Position numbers and translations under genes: made by a program. A model generated the notes under the pieces. It saw only the letters and a program-made list of their open reading frames with translations. It searched no databases and had not been told where the DNA came from. A DNA stretch of 64,000 nt from an uncultured Bacteroidales bacterium. GTDB taxonomy: Bacteria > Bacteroidota > Bacteroidia > Bacteroidales > Paludibacteraceae. Of this stretch, positions 43,142 through 52,639 are shown piece by piece. Position 1 is the stretch's first letter. Every line of letters begins with the position of its first letter. The DNA is taken from positions 248,001 to 312,000 of the forward strand of contig CAMKPZ010000001.1 in assembly GCA_946414805.1 (NCBI GenBank), given 5' to 3'.

Positions 43142-43846
43142 TTAGGGTTTTACGAGAGTACCGATGTCCTCTCCGTTGATTACTTTTTCGAGGTTGCCAA
43201 GTACATCCATGTTGAATACATAGATCGGCAGTCCGTTCTCTTTTGCCATCGCAGTGGCGGTCAGATCCATTACCTTCAATCCGCGTTGGATCACTTCGTC
43301 ATATGTGATCTCGGTGAATTTGGTTGCCGTGGGGTCTTTCTCCGGATCTGCGGTGTAGATGCCGTCCACGCGTGTGCCTTTGAGCATTACATCCGCTTTG
43401 ATTTCCAGTGCACGGAGAGAAGAACCGGTATCGGTTGTGAAATAGGGTGCTCCCGTTCCTCCGGCAAGGATCACTACGTTTCCTTTCTCCAACAGCCGTT
43501 GCGCTTTGGCGGGGCTGTAAAAATCGCCTATCGGCTCCATCCGGATGGATGTCAGTACACGCACCGGCTGACCGATCGCTTCCAATGCAGAGGAGAGCGC
43601 AAGGGCATTGATGACCGTTGCAAGCATACCCATCTGGTCGCCTTTCACACGGTCGAAACCTTTCTGCGCACCGCTCAGCCCGCGGAAGATATTGCCGCCG
43701 CCGATGACGATACCTATCTGGACGCCTTTCCCTGCGATGGCTTTGATCTGCTCAGCGTATTCCGCCAGGTGCTGGGTATCAATACCTTGTTTGTTAGCCC
43801 CTGCCAGACTCTCGCCCGACAGTTTGAGTAATATTCGCTTGAACAT
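43142..43846 (-). CDS. pyrH: Uridylate kinase
   Basis: 234 aa amino-acid-kinase fold: FKRILLKLSGESLAG at the start, GIVIGGGNIFRG, DQMGMLATVINALAL, GGTGAPYFTTDTG, and the UMP-site region near KGTRVDGIY. It phosphorylates UMP to UDP. ATG 43846 gives the standard MFKRILLKLSGE; the heptamer array abuts it directly, leaving no room for a separate leader. The next gene is frr, as in most bacteria. Confidence 0.96.
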   Translation of the reverse strand: MFKRILLKLSGESLAGANKQGIDTQHLAEYAEQIKAIAGKGVQIGIVIGGGNIFRGLSGAQKGFDRVKGDQMGMLATVINALALSSALEAIGQPVRVLTSIRMEPIGDFYSPAKAQRLLEKGNVVILAGGTGAPYFTTDTGSSLRALEIKADVMLKGTRVDGIYTADPEKDPTATKFTEITYDEVIQRGLKVMDLTATAMAKENGLPIYVFNMDVLGNLEKVINGEDIGTLVKP

Positions 43847-43885
43847 AATTCTCAATTCTCAATTCTCAATTCTCAATTCTCAATT
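43847..43885. repeat. Heptamer array filling the gap between carbonic anhydrase and pyrH
   Basis: Five to six CAATTCT units (GAATTGA on the minus strand) run from the pyrH ATG back into the end of the upstream gene, whose stop codon is made of array sequence. Confidence 0.9.
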
Positions 43886-44415
43886 GCGGACGCATCGTAC
43901 CAACTTGCGTACATGGCATAGTTGTTGGCAATGGTTTTGTTGATCTCTTCTGTCTGCGCAGGATCGGCTTTCTTGATAAACTTAGCCGGTACGCCTCCCC
44001 ATATCTCGTGAGGACCTATCTGTGTGCCTTTGAGCACTAATGCTCCGGCTGCAACGATTGCTCCTTCGCCTACGTGGGCGCCGTCGAGCAGGGTAGAACC
44101 CATTCCGATGAGTGCGTAGTCATCCACATCCGCGCCGTGGATCGTTACATTATGTCCTACGGACACATAGTCGCCTAACGTGATGGTCGATTTCTTGTAG
44201 AGCGTGTGGAGCACCGCCCCGTCCTGAATGTTGCAATGTTTGCCGATGGTGATGGTGTTGACATCTCCGCGCAGCACGGCGTTGAACCACAGGCTCGATC
44301 CCTCGCCCACCGTCACATCGCCGACGACGGTGGCATTCTCTGCCATGAATACGTCGTCAGCAATGCGCGGGGTGAGGATCTCTCCGTTTCGGTTGACTGT
44401 TTTTACTAATGCCAT
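43873..44415 (-). CDS. Gamma-class carbonic anhydrase-like protein
   Basis: 180 aa left-handed beta-helix with hexapeptide repeats (GDVTVGEGSSLWFNAVLRGDV). The three zinc-binding His residues of gamma carbonic anhydrases are present in AVLHTLYK, YVSVGHNV and TIHGAD. It would interconvert CO2 and bicarbonate; some homologues have other acyl-transfer roles. The last residues ASAIEN and TGA run into the heptamer array that leads to pyrH. Confidence 0.88.
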   Translation of the reverse strand: MALVKTVNRNGEILTPRIADDVFMAENATVVGDVTVGEGSSLWFNAVLRGDVNTITIGKHCNIQDGAVLHTLYKKSTITLGDYVSVGHNVTIHGADVDDYALIGMGSTLLDGAHVGEGAIVAAGALVLKGTQIGPHEIWGGVPAKFIKKADPAQTEEINKTIANNYAMYASWYDASAIEN

Positions 44416-44432
44416 AGTTTTTACATAGTAAG

Positions 44433-44465
44433 CTAGACGATAACTAGACCATACCTAGACGATAT
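44433..44465. repeat. Three-unit 11-mer array upstream of carbonic anhydrase
   Basis: CTAGACGATAA, CTAGACCATAC and CTAGACGATAT are contiguous, between tpiA and the carbonic anhydrase gene. They share period, not sequence, with the GTGGTCAAGTC-type arrays. Confidence 0.75.
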
Positions 44466-44508
44466 AAAGTAAGTAACTATACCCTCAAGGTATGGATAAA
44501 CTACTCTT

Positions 44509-45258
44509 TTATCGTGCAGCGATGATGGCGAGGAATTTCTCTGCTACGAGAGCGGCACCGCCGATCAGACCACCGTCGATATCCGGGCAAGCGAAGAGCT
44601 CTGCAGCGTTCTTCTCGTTGCAGCTGCCGCCATAGAGGATTGTGGTGTCCTCTGCTGCCTCTTTGCCGTATTTCTCTGCTACGAGGCTACGGATGTATGC
44701 GTGGATCTCTTCTGCCTGAGCAGGGGTAGCGGTCAGACCGGTACCGATAGCCCAAACCGGTTCGTAAGCGAGGGTGATGTTTTTCCATTCCTCTGCGGAA
44801 AGACCGAAGACAGAGCCTTCGAGTTGTGCTTTCACAACTTCGTTCTGCTTGCCTGCTTCGCGCTCCTCTTTCACCTCACCGATGCAGAAGATCACTTTCA
44901 GACCGTTAGCGAGTGCCAGACGCACTTTCTCTGCCAACATCTCATAGCTCTCTGCGTAGTACTGACGACGCTCCGAGTGACCGAGAATAACATATTCAGC
45001 GCCGGTGGATTTCACCATCTCTGCAGAAACCTCTCCGGTGTATGCACCCTTCTCATGGTCTGCGCAGTTCTCTGCGGCAACCTTGATCGGCGAACCCTTC
45101 AGCAACTCAGCTACGGTAGCCAAGTGGATAAACGGCGTTCCGATGACAACGGCGCATTTAGGATCTTTTACTGCTTCTTTCAATTCGGTAGCAAGCGCTA
45201 CACCTTCTTGCAGGTTCTTGTTCATTTTCCAGTTACCTGCAACCATTTTTGTTCTCAT
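44509..45258 (-). CDS. tpiA: Triosephosphate isomerase
   Basis: 249 aa (251 if ATG 45264 is used). Lys in VAGNWKMN, catalytic His in [10 protein letters not shown], catalytic Glu in [12 protein letters not shown], and the flexible loop TATPAQAEE are intact. It interconverts dihydroxyacetone phosphate and glyceraldehyde-3-phosphate. The minus-strand run upstream holds a C10 protease, doxX and DUF1599; in Bacteroides, DUF1599, doxX and tpiA are usually adjacent. Confidence 0.96.
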   Translation of the reverse strand: MRTKMVAGNWKMNKNLQEGVALATELKEAVKDPKCAVVIGTPFIHLATVAELLKGSPIKVAAENCADHEKGAYTGEVSAEMVKSTGAEYVILGHSERRQYYAESYEMLAEKVRLALANGLKVIFCIGEVKEEREAGKQNEVVKAQLEGSVFGLSAEEWKNITLAYEPVWAIGTGLTATPAQAEEIHAYIRSLVAEKYGKEAAEDTTILYGGSCNEKNAAELFACPDIDGGLIGGAALVAEKFLAIIAAR

Positions 45259-45313
45259 ATGCAATTTCTATTTTTATTTGTTTATAATTAGTGTCATTTA
45301 ATCCGGCTGCAAA

Positions 45314-48127
45314 TTATTCGATCGTCTGTCCCAGCATGTTATAGCGAACGCCGTCACGAACGATAACCACCTGACCATTATAGATCATCTTAACCGCTTT
45401 CTGCTCTACGGCTGTGTTATCAATAGCCGAACCGCTGCAATTAAGGGTAGAGGTGTAATAGGTTGTGCTCGAAACACCTTCGCCTACGATCTCCAGATCG
45501 AAGTATTCATTGCCATTGGCTGTGATATTAGTGGTAGAATAAGGCCCAAATACATTACTTTCTCCTGCACGGAAAGCTAATGCACGATTAGTGCCGGTGG
45601 TGGCATTGACACGCCATGTTCCTTTTACACCGGAAGCGATAGTCCATGTATATGGATCAGCAGAAGTACTGATATTGGTGCCGGAGGTTCCATAACTGAG
45701 GTACTGCTCTCCGTTCTTAATAGAGAATCCGCCTTCAACCTTTGCGAATACGTACTCGAAGGCTTCCGATTCATCGGTTGTGCTTGTGATTTTCTTATTG
45801 CTGTTGGTGATTGCCTCTATACCCTTTGCAAAGTACTTGGTGTCGCCTACTTGTGCGTAGATCTTATATGTTCCTGCGGTTTCACCGTCAAAAGCCGCAC
45901 TTCCGCCTTCGCTCTCTTCCGTTCTGCTGTAGATAGCATAGTAGTCTTGATCCTTGGTAGCCTTGAAATTGGTAATCCAAGTCTTGGCTTCTTTGTTGTC
46001 AGCAGCCAGTTCTGCGTTCCACCAGCCTGCGAATGTATAGTCGTCGCAGAGCGGAGTAGGATCTTCGGGCACATCTGCCTGCTGTCCCTTGAGAACGGTT
46101 TGCGTCTCGCCGATCTGTGCGCCGTTGCTGAAGAAGCGGATGGAGTAGTAAACCGGTTCCGGAGCCTCACCGCTGCAGGTTGTAGCATAAGCCGAATAGG
46201 TAACACCGCCACCGGTTGTGATATCTACAGAAGTGAAATCCAACTGACCTGCTTTGTTGGGCTCTGTTCCGTAATCAGCAGTTGCACCAACCGTAAAGGT
46301 AACTTCTTTGGCAGAGCCTGTCCACGTAACGGTATTGTCTCCTGATTGCTGTGCTGCGATTGTGCCTGTGCCAGCAGTGATAGAAGCAAGGCGTTTCAGC
46401 CCCTGAGCACTGATATTGAATACGATTTCAGTCATCTCCGTTTCGCAAGAGATGGTCAATGTGTTTCCAGCATAGTATCTTGCGTCTTTGCCGTTTGTAT
46501 TGTATGTAGCAGAATTTTGACCGCCACCTCCGGCTGTGAATGTAAATCCGTTTGAAGTACCGCTTGCAGCTGCAATATCGGACATAGTAATGGTTGTTTT
46601 TACGCTTGCAGAACCGCCTTCCGCGGTAGCATACACGGCATAGAAAGTAGCGTCTTCTTCAAGGAATGCACCAGCTTTTACCAATGCCGGAGCCTCGTCG
46701 CCTTCATAAGAATCCTCTTCGGTCCAACCTACAAACACTTTGCCGTTCTGGCAGTCTTCAGGAGTGGATGCCGGAAGCGTCAGTGAACCACCGGTAGCCA
46801 CGGTCTCATCGAAGAGAACACCGTCTGCATACCATGAGACATTCACATCCTTGCCCGGTCTGCGAATACCGATGATGACCTCTTGGCCTTCGGAGAAATC
46901 ATAACCACCTCCACCGATGCCATCACCGCCCGGATTGAGGCTGGAGAGCGTGAAATAACCATCGCAATCTCCTGACCAACCCCAGTTGAAGTGGAATTTG
47001 TTGCTTGTGTCATAGCCATCGCAAATGAAACTATGTCCTCCTTCATCGCCTTCTCCTGCGTATAAGATCGGGCGTTTCAAATCCAATTCCGCTTTCACCA
47101 TTGCGGTCCAAGCTGCGTCCGTCCATGAGTCATAATATTTATATCCTTGTTCTGTATATCCGTCGCGCATGTAGCTTACCAGCCCTTCCTGCGGGTAACC
47201 GAAATAGGTTACCAATGCGTTTTGGGAACAAGGAAATTCTTCGCTATCCCAGATTCCATAGTTGGCGGTATAAGCGCCACTTCCTCCGTCATCATAGTTG
47301 CCGTACATCATTTCCATAGCCACACCGCAATGATACATCAGCGTAGCTACAGCGTTCTTTTGAGCGGAAGTAGTACTACCGGAGTAATTATTCAGCATAT
47401 TTGCCCAGTCGTAGGTAGTGTTGCCGAAATCAGCAGATTGCACTCCGTAGCGTTTGGATTGTGCGCCAGTGGTGCTATTCGGATCCAACGGCTGATAGGA
47501 GTGTGAGCCCGTTCCTTTCACAGGCCACTCCCAGTATTTCATTACTTGCGCCAGCGCCGTTGCAGCACAACCCGTAGCGGCTTTGGAAGAGCCCTTCCCC
47601 CATGTGCCGGTTCCCGGACAGAGGTTGTTGTACGGTGCATCCTGATCCCATTGGGTCTGGATCAGCGGACCTACAACAGCGGCTGCTTTGGCTTGCGGAG
47701 CAGATGCTTTGCGGAGGTTAGTCCATTGTGCTTTGGTCTCCTCGGAAGCTACAACGCCGTCTGCCTCTAATTTCAGGATGAAATGATCATACTTGCTCAT
47801 CCAATTGGAAATGTTCTTCGGCATGTTGTCCGTACGGAACGAGCCGGTGTTGGAGTAAGCCAGAACAGGCGTAACAACATCGTTGGCTGCAACGATTACC
47901 CATCCTTCGCCGTTGGCGTTTTCATAAATGTAGTATTGGTTGTCGGTCGCGGAAGCGGCTTTCTTCAATACCATCCGTTTCTGGGGCGCTTTTTGCGCAT
48001 CGGAAGCAGAGGAAGCTCCATTCATGAAATGGTTTGCCACCAGTGCTGCATCTTCCTGCGATACCCGCTCTGCCATCAGACTTGCTGACATCAACAGGGC
48101 AAAGAACCCAATAAAAATTTTCTTCAT
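45314..48127 (-). CDS. Secreted C10 (streptopain-like) cysteine protease
   Basis: 937 aa: signal peptide (1-19), an inhibitory propeptide (about 20-150, YYIYENANGEGWVIVAANDV typical of C10 zymogens), and a papain-like catalytic domain with Cys187 (AATGCAATALAQVMKYW), His365 (EGGHSFICDGYD) and the NWGWSG motif (381-386). Two InlB-like modules (FVGWTEEDSYEG; FAGWWNAELAADN), beta domains, and a C-terminal tail (VVIVRDGVRYNMLGQTIE) similar to that of the pectate lyase follow. It is probably exported by a type IX-like route and activated by prodomain removal. It interrupts the usual doxX-tpiA order. Confidence 0.92.
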   Translation of the reverse strand: MKKIFIGFFALLMSASLMAERVSQEDAALVANHFMNGASSASDAQKAPQKRMVLKKAASATDNQYYIYENANGEGWVIVAANDVVTPVLAYSNTGSFRTDNMPKNISNWMSKYDHFILKLEADGVVASEETKAQWTNLRKASAPQAKAAAVVGPLIQTQWDQDAPYNNLCPGTGTWGKGSSKAATGCAATALAQVMKYWEWPVKGTGSHSYQPLDPNSTTGAQSKRYGVQSADFGNTTYDWANMLNNYSGSTTSAQKNAVATLMYHCGVAMEMMYGNYDDGGSGAYTANYGIWDSEEFPCSQNALVTYFGYPQEGLVSYMRDGYTEQGYKYYDSWTDAAWTAMVKAELDLKRPILYAGEGDEGGHSFICDGYDTSNKFHFNWGWSGDCDGYFTLSSLNPGGDGIGGGGYDFSEGQEVIIGIRRPGKDVNVSWYADGVLFDETVATGGSLTLPASTPEDCQNGKVFVGWTEEDSYEGDEAPALVKAGAFLEEDATFYAVYATAEGGSASVKTTITMSDIAAASGTSNGFTFTAGGGGQNSATYNTNGKDARYYAGNTLTISCETEMTEIVFNISAQGLKRLASITAGTGTIAAQQSGDNTVTWTGSAKEVTFTVGATADYGTEPNKAGQLDFTSVDITTGGGVTYSAYATTCSGEAPEPVYYSIRFFSNGAQIGETQTVLKGQQADVPEDPTPLCDDYTFAGWWNAELAADNKEAKTWITNFKATKDQDYYAIYSRTEESEGGSAAFDGETAGTYKIYAQVGDTKYFAKGIEAITNSNKKITSTTDESEAFEYVFAKVEGGFSIKNGEQYLSYGTSGTNISTSADPYTWTIASGVKGTWRVNATTGTNRALAFRAGESNVFGPYSTTNITANGNEYFDLEIVGEGVSSTTYYTSTLNCSGSAIDNTAVEQKAVKMIYNGQVVIVRDGVRYNMLGQTIE

Positions 48128-48174
48128 CTCACTGTTAATTTTATAAGTTAAATAAAAAGGTTGATTAAAAATAA

Positions 48175-49287
48175 TTATCTGTTTCTGAAATTATATTTCT
48201 CAATGACTGTCCCATCCTTAATCACTACTGCTCCCGGGTTTGCACGTACAATCGTTTTGATAGCGATCGGATCCATGAAGCAGAAGGCTTGTTCGTCCAA
48301 GCCCGTTTCCTGTGCAAACGCTGTGATCTCGTCCTCGCCCGAACCGGTGATAATATAGCAGACGGCATCGCTATCGAGCAGCGCTTTCACTTTCTCCAAC
48401 TGCCTGCGGTCAGTCTTCTTCAGATCGTACATGGTAACAAGCGTGACAGGTTCCTCGGAATAGAGAATATCGTCCGTGAGATCCACCCAGATCTTTTCAT
48501 CCGCATATTCGGTCTCCTCTTTGATCATGATCTGGAAATCATGGATGGGCGCTTCTTCACCTTCCTGAACGAGCACATCTATACGATCCACGTATTTCCA
48601 TCCGTCTTCCTTGGAAGGGCAGTTGTCCACGCCGAACTGCTGCTGCACGCCGTCTTTCTCATAGATATAGGTGTATTCATAAACCGGCGCTTTGCCGCCC
48701 TCCATGAGGGTAGGGATGTGATTTCCGATCTTATAGGGTCTGAAATCAATTATCGGCAGGTGGGTGTAGCTATAACCCATTATTCCGGCAGCGCAAGCAA
48801 GAGCGAGGACTGCGATACATGCTTCCGCCCAAGCACTGAACGTGTCCGGAACGGATTTGCGGCAGATAACCAGATTCACCGCCAGGATCAGCAGGAGCAC
48901 GTTCTTCCAGAAAGTCTGCCAGTTGGTGATCACGAGTGCATCGCCGAAACAACCGCAGTCGGAGACCGGATTGGCGATCGCTATATAGAGCGTGACAGGC
49001 GTCATGACCAGATAGAAGATCAGTGTGATCACGCTCGTCCATCGCGTGCGTACATTAAGGATCATGCACGCGCCCAAGAGCAGTTCCAGACAGATCAACG
49101 CCACGGCAGCCGCTCCTGCCAAAGGCAGCGCCCAATGCAGCCATCCGCCGAAACCCTCCTGCAGGTAATCCTGCACTTTATAGACCGTTCCCAGCGGATC
49201 AACCGCTTTCACGAAGCCGGAGAAAAGGAATACCAGCGCCAGAATCGTACGGCAGACCGAACCGATAATATGTTTAATCTTTCTCAT
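48175..49287 (-). CDS. DoxX-like membrane protein (BT_3928 family)
   Basis: 370 aa. Four N-terminal helices of the DoxX/MauE type (RTILALVFLFSGFVKAVDPLGT; LLGACMILNVRTRW; CGCFGDA) are followed by a long soluble region (about 165-370). MauE-like proteins are linked to disulfide or quinol chemistry; CGCFGD is the characteristic motif of this group. The start overlaps the DUF1599 gene by 14 nt, so the two are cotranscribed. Physiological role is unknown. Confidence 0.85.
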   Translation of the reverse strand: MRKIKHIIGSVCRTILALVFLFSGFVKAVDPLGTVYKVQDYLQEGFGGWLHWALPLAGAAAVALICLELLLGACMILNVRTRWTSVITLIFYLVMTPVTLYIAIANPVSDCGCFGDALVITNWQTFWKNVLLLILAVNLVICRKSVPDTFSAWAEACIAVLALACAAGIMGYSYTHLPIIDFRPYKIGNHIPTLMEGGKAPVYEYTYIYEKDGVQQQFGVDNCPSKEDGWKYVDRIDVLVQEGEEAPIHDFQIMIKEETEYADEKIWVDLTDDILYSEEPVTLVTMYDLKKTDRRQLEKVKALLDSDAVCYIITGSGEDEITAFAQETGLDEQAFCFMDPIAIKTIVRANPGAVVIKDGTVIEKYNFRNR

Positions 49288-49813
49288 AATGGATCAAATC
49301 AAAGATTGCATAATTGATTATGTCGAAATAATTGCCTTCCGCTCCTTCGGAAGAAATGGTTTTGCCGTTATGACCAATAATGGTTTTGATCCGAATGATC
49401 TTCGCCATGATCATATCCACGATGCCTTCTTTGGACATCTCTCTCCACGCCTCGCCGTAATCGTGGTTCTTACGCATCATGAGTTCTTTCGCTTCCGCCA
49501 GAACCTGGTCGTATAGCGCCAGCGCTTCTTCGTTCGACATGTCGATGAAATCGGCGAATTTATGTCGCGACTGTATGATCGCTGTAATACCGTAGTTCAC
49601 GATCGCCCGCAGGTTTCCCTCGATATCATCGCCAACCAGACTGACCCCCGTCTCCTGCACCTGACGGATATTCTTGACCTTGATATATAACTGGTCCGTA
49701 ATCCCCGCCAGACGGAAGATGCGCCAAGAGGCACCATAGTCCTGCATCTTATCCACGAAGATTGCACGACATTTGGCTGTCACTTCATCGAACTGTTTAT
49801 TGGTATCTGCCAT
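49274..49813 (-). CDS. DUF1599 domain protein
   Basis: 179 aa from ATG 49813. Two similar halves each carry an M(Q/K)DYGASWR or NHDYGEAWREMS segment and a helical follow-on (TDQLYIKVKNIRQV; VDMIMAKIIRIKTI), the duplicated DUF1599 pattern. The fold may relate to nucleotide pyrophosphohydrolases, but no reaction is established. A TAAATTTTG box at 49826-49818 lies inside the boundary repeat of the upstream composite element, which may supply the promoter. Confidence 0.87.
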   Translation of the reverse strand: MADTNKQFDEVTAKCRAIFVDKMQDYGASWRIFRLAGITDQLYIKVKNIRQVQETGVSLVGDDIEGNLRAIVNYGITAIIQSRHKFADFIDMSNEEALALYDQVLAEAKELMMRKNHDYGEAWREMSKEGIVDMIMAKIIRIKTIIGHNGKTISSEGAEGNYFDIINYAIFDLIHYEKD

Positions 49814-49819
49814 GTTTTC

Positions 49820-49949
49820 AAAATTTACTATTATTAAGATTTCCTTGCCCTCGGCTTGCCCACGACTTGACCACGACTTGCCCTCGACTTGACCACGACT
49901 CACTCACTGCCGAAAAACGGCTCATAAAAGTATACGATTTTTAAGATTT
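49820..49949. repeat. Composite element: boundary repeat, five 11-mers, boundary repeat
   Basis: Boundary copies at 49820-49842 (ATTATTAAGATTT end) and 49926-49949 (AAAAGTATACGATT, TAAGATTT) enclose five 11-nt units at 49847-49901 (GACCACGACTT, GCCCTCGACTT types) and a 24-nt spacer with CCGAAAAACGG. The layout equals that of 31814-31945. The hisS stop lies in the right boundary copy. Confidence 0.82.
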
Positions 49950-51256
49950 TCGAGGTCCACGAGTTCCTGTTCGCCGGAAACCATATTCTTGAGCATCACT
50001 TTATTCAGCTCCATTTCATCGGAGCCGACGATCGCAACAAACGGGATCTGTTTGGCATCGGCGTAGCCCATCTGCTTCTTCATCTTGGCAGGCTCAGGGT
50101 AAACCTCCACGGCAATTCCCGCAGCACGTAACTCTTTCGCCCATTTCAACGCATATTTCAGTTCTTCCGCGCCGAACGTGGCGAACAAGATCCGCGTCGA
50201 AGAAAGCAACGCCTTCGGATACAAATCCAGCTCGTTCAGCACATCGTAGATACGGTCCGCGCCGAACGAGATACCAACGCCGGAGACATTCGGAAGTCCG
50301 AAAATGCCGGTGAGATTGTCGTATCTGCCTCCGCCTGTGATGGAGCCGATCTGTGCGTCCAGAGCTTTCACTTCGAAGATCGCTCCGGTGTAGTAGTTCA
50401 AGCCACGCGCCAGGCAGAGATCAAGCTCGATAGAGAACCTCTCCTCCGCCTTCTCATCCGGTGAGGAAGTTGTGGCCTCTACCAAACTGAACACCTCTTC
50501 CAGCTCGGCAACGCCTTTCAGACCGATCTCGCTGGAGACCAGAATGGTTTTGAGTGCTGCGAGTTTGTCTGCAGTCGCGCCGCTGAGATTGAGTATCGGT
50601 TGCAACGCATCGACGGCCTCTTGAGTGAGTCCGCGTTCGATCAGTTCCGCATTCACCGCCTCCACGCCGATCTTGTCAAGTTTGTCGATGGCTACGGTGA
50701 TATCTACGATCTTATCGGGCGCTCCGATGACCTCTGCGATGCCGGCTAACACCTTACGGTTATTGATATGCAGGCACACGCGTATGCCGAGACGGCGGTA
50801 CACCTCTTCCACGATCCGGATCAGCTCCAGTTCGCCGATCAGGCTGTCCGAACCGATCACATCGACATCGCACTGGTAGAACTCGCGGTACCGTCCTTTC
50901 TGCGGCCTGTCGGCACGCCAGACCGGCTGTATCTGGAACCGTTTGAAAGGGAATTGCAGTTCGTCGCGGTGCTGCACCACGTAACGTGCAAAAGGCACCG
51001 TCAGGTCGTAACGCAGACCTTTCTCCGGCGCCAGAGCGGCTTTCTCACCGCTGTTCTGGATGCGGAAAAGGAGCTTGTCGCCTTCCTCGCCGTACTTACC
51101 CATCAGCGTACCGATATTCTCCATCGCCGGCGTCTCTATCTGCTGAAAGCCATAGAGAGAAAAGACCGATTTGATTGTGTCGAAGATATAATTGCGCCTC
51201 GCCATCTCTAACTGGCCGAAGTCGCGTGTTCCTTTAGGGATACTTGGTTTTTGCAT
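49922..51256 (-). CDS. hisS: Histidyl-tRNA synthetase
   Basis: 444 aa class II synthetase: motif 1 region near [11 protein letters not shown], motif 2 [12 protein letters not shown], histidine-binding [13 protein letters not shown], motif 3 [15 protein letters not shown], and a C-terminal anticodon-binding domain. The final residues [10 protein letters not shown] and stop are encoded by the AT-rich boundary repeat at 49926-49949, so the repeat forms the 3' end of this essential gene. Confidence 0.96.
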   Translation of the reverse strand: MQKPSIPKGTRDFGQLEMARRNYIFDTIKSVFSLYGFQQIETPAMENIGTLMGKYGEEGDKLLFRIQNSGEKAALAPEKGLRYDLTVPFARYVVQHRDELQFPFKRFQIQPVWRADRPQKGRYREFYQCDVDVIGSDSLIGELELIRIVEEVYRRLGIRVCLHINNRKVLAGIAEVIGAPDKIVDITVAIDKLDKIGVEAVNAELIERGLTQEAVDALQPILNLSGATADKLAALKTILVSSEIGLKGVAELEEVFSLVEATTSSPDEKAEERFSIELDLCLARGLNYYTGAIFEVKALDAQIGSITGGGRYDNLTGIFGLPNVSGVGISFGADRIYDVLNELDLYPKALLSSTRILFATFGAEELKYALKWAKELRAAGIAVEVYPEPAKMKKQMGYADAKQIPFVAIVGSDEMELNKVMLKNMVSGEQELVDLENLKNRILL

Positions 51257-51286
51257 ATGTTTGGTTTATAAATTACGAATTATGAA

Positions 51287-52537
51287 TTACGGACGGGCGA
51301 ACAGATCGGCATAAATCTTCCCTGTTGCACCGAGTTCGGAGGAGACATACTCCGCTGCTTTTGCGCCCATTTCAACGTGGTTGGCGAAGGCATTGTCCAC
51401 TCCCGCCTCCAGCTGCCTGTAGTTCTTCACGCTCATCGCCGCACCTGCGTCTATCAAGCCCTGCGCCTCGCGGAAATGATGGTATTTCGGCCCGAAAAGC
51501 ACCGGCATTCCATACACCGCCGCCTCGATCGTGTTATGGATCCCTTCTCCGAATCCGCCTCCGATATACGCCACCTGACCGAAACGGTAGATAGACGAGA
51601 GCAGGCCCATGGTGTCCACAACCAGCACATGGGCGTGAACCAATATGTTCCGTGCGCTTTCGGCGGAAGAACAGTTCTCAATATCCGTATATTTCACGAT
51701 CTTGCCCCGGAAGAGATTGAAGAGGAAATGCAGATGTCTCTCGTCCAACTCGTGCGGCACAATAATGAGTTTGGCAGGCGCCTGATAAGTCGAAGCCTCC
51801 TCTTTCTCCATGTACCGTGCCAACAGCCGGTCGTCCTCCGGCCATGTGCTTCCGGCGATCAGCACCCGTTCGCATCCTTTTACGAAATGCGCTATCGGCG
51901 TGAGCCGGTCGGACGGACGGCTGTTAGTCGCCTCCAGTACTTCTTTCACACGGTCGAAACGCGTGTCGCCTACTACGGAGACCTGCGTAATGCCGTATTT
52001 CGCCAGTAGTTGGCGCGAAGCCTCGTCCTGCACGTATAAGCGCGTGAAACATTTGAGTACGCGCCTCTGGCCCATCCCCCACCAGCGGAAGAAATATTGG
52101 TTCGGACGGAAGATCGAACTGAGGCTGTAGGTCGGAATATTCTGTTTTTTCAACTCGCGCAGATAGGCGGGCCAGAACTCGTATTTGACAAAGATAGCCA
52201 TCGCCGGCCGGAGCATAGCGATGAATCTGCGGGCATTGCGCCGCGTGGCAAACGGGAGGTAGAGCACGGCATCCGCATCCTTGTAATTCTTCCGCGCCTC
52301 ATAGCCCGAAGGACTGAAAAAAGTCACCACGATCTTGCGTTGCGGCTGCTCACGGCGAAGACGCTCGATCAAAGGCCTTGCCTGCTCGAATTCCCCCACA
52401 GAGGCGGCGTGGATCCATATAGGCTGAACCGTCGAAAGCTGAAACTTCGAGGTCTCTTTCTGCCCCTTTACCATTGCACGGGCCTTGCGGTGTCCGAACA
52501 AGGCGGCTATCCGTATGAATAGAAAATAAAAGTACAT
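51287..52537 (-). CDS. kdtA: 3-deoxy-D-manno-octulosonic acid transferase
   Basis: 416 aa from ATG 52537 (upstream frame crosses the promoter). GT30 Kdo transferase: N-terminal membrane anchor (MYFYFLFIRIAALFG), IWIHAASVGEFEQARPLI with the catalytic Glu, FVKYEFWPAYLREL, LIAGSTWPEDD, and YIGGGFGEGIHNTIEAAVYG. It adds Kdo to lipid A precursor at the inner membrane. It follows hisS upstream on the minus strand and is divergent from tsaD. Confidence 0.93.
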   Translation of the reverse strand: MYFYFLFIRIAALFGHRKARAMVKGQKETSKFQLSTVQPIWIHAASVGEFEQARPLIERLRREQPQRKIVVTFFSPSGYEARKNYKDADAVLYLPFATRRNARRFIAMLRPAMAIFVKYEFWPAYLRELKKQNIPTYSLSSIFRPNQYFFRWWGMGQRRVLKCFTRLYVQDEASRQLLAKYGITQVSVVGDTRFDRVKEVLEATNSRPSDRLTPIAHFVKGCERVLIAGSTWPEDDRLLARYMEKEEASTYQAPAKLIIVPHELDERHLHFLFNLFRGKIVKYTDIENCSSAESARNILVHAHVLVVDTMGLLSSIYRFGQVAYIGGGFGEGIHNTIEAAVYGMPVLFGPKYHHFREAQGLIDAGAAMSVKNYRQLEAGVDNAFANHVEMGAKAAEYVSSELGATGKIYADLFARP

Positions 52538-52551
52538 AACAAATTCGGGTG

Positions 52552-52583
52552 CAAATTTACAAGTTTTTTTCGACATGTGCAAA
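52552..52583 (-). promoter_or_regulatory. Promoter of kdtA
   Basis: TTTGCACATGTC on the minus strand and TAAATTTG (52559-52552) after 20 nt, 15 nt before the ATG. Confidence 0.65.
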
Positions 52584-52600
52584 TTTATTTGCCGAAAATC

Positions 52601-52631
52601 TTGCGTATGTGCCAAAAAAGCAGTAATTTTG
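52601..52631 (+). promoter_or_regulatory. Promoter of tsaD
   Basis: TTGCGTATGTG at 52601 and TAATTTTG at 52624-52631, 20 nt apart, with A-tract and GCAG in the spacer. Confidence 0.7.
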
Positions 52632-52639
52632 CAGTCGCA

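Noticed and set aside
44466..44500. Terminator after tpiA
   Set aside because: ATACC/GGTAT is only a 5-bp stem and no T-run follows on the minus strand.
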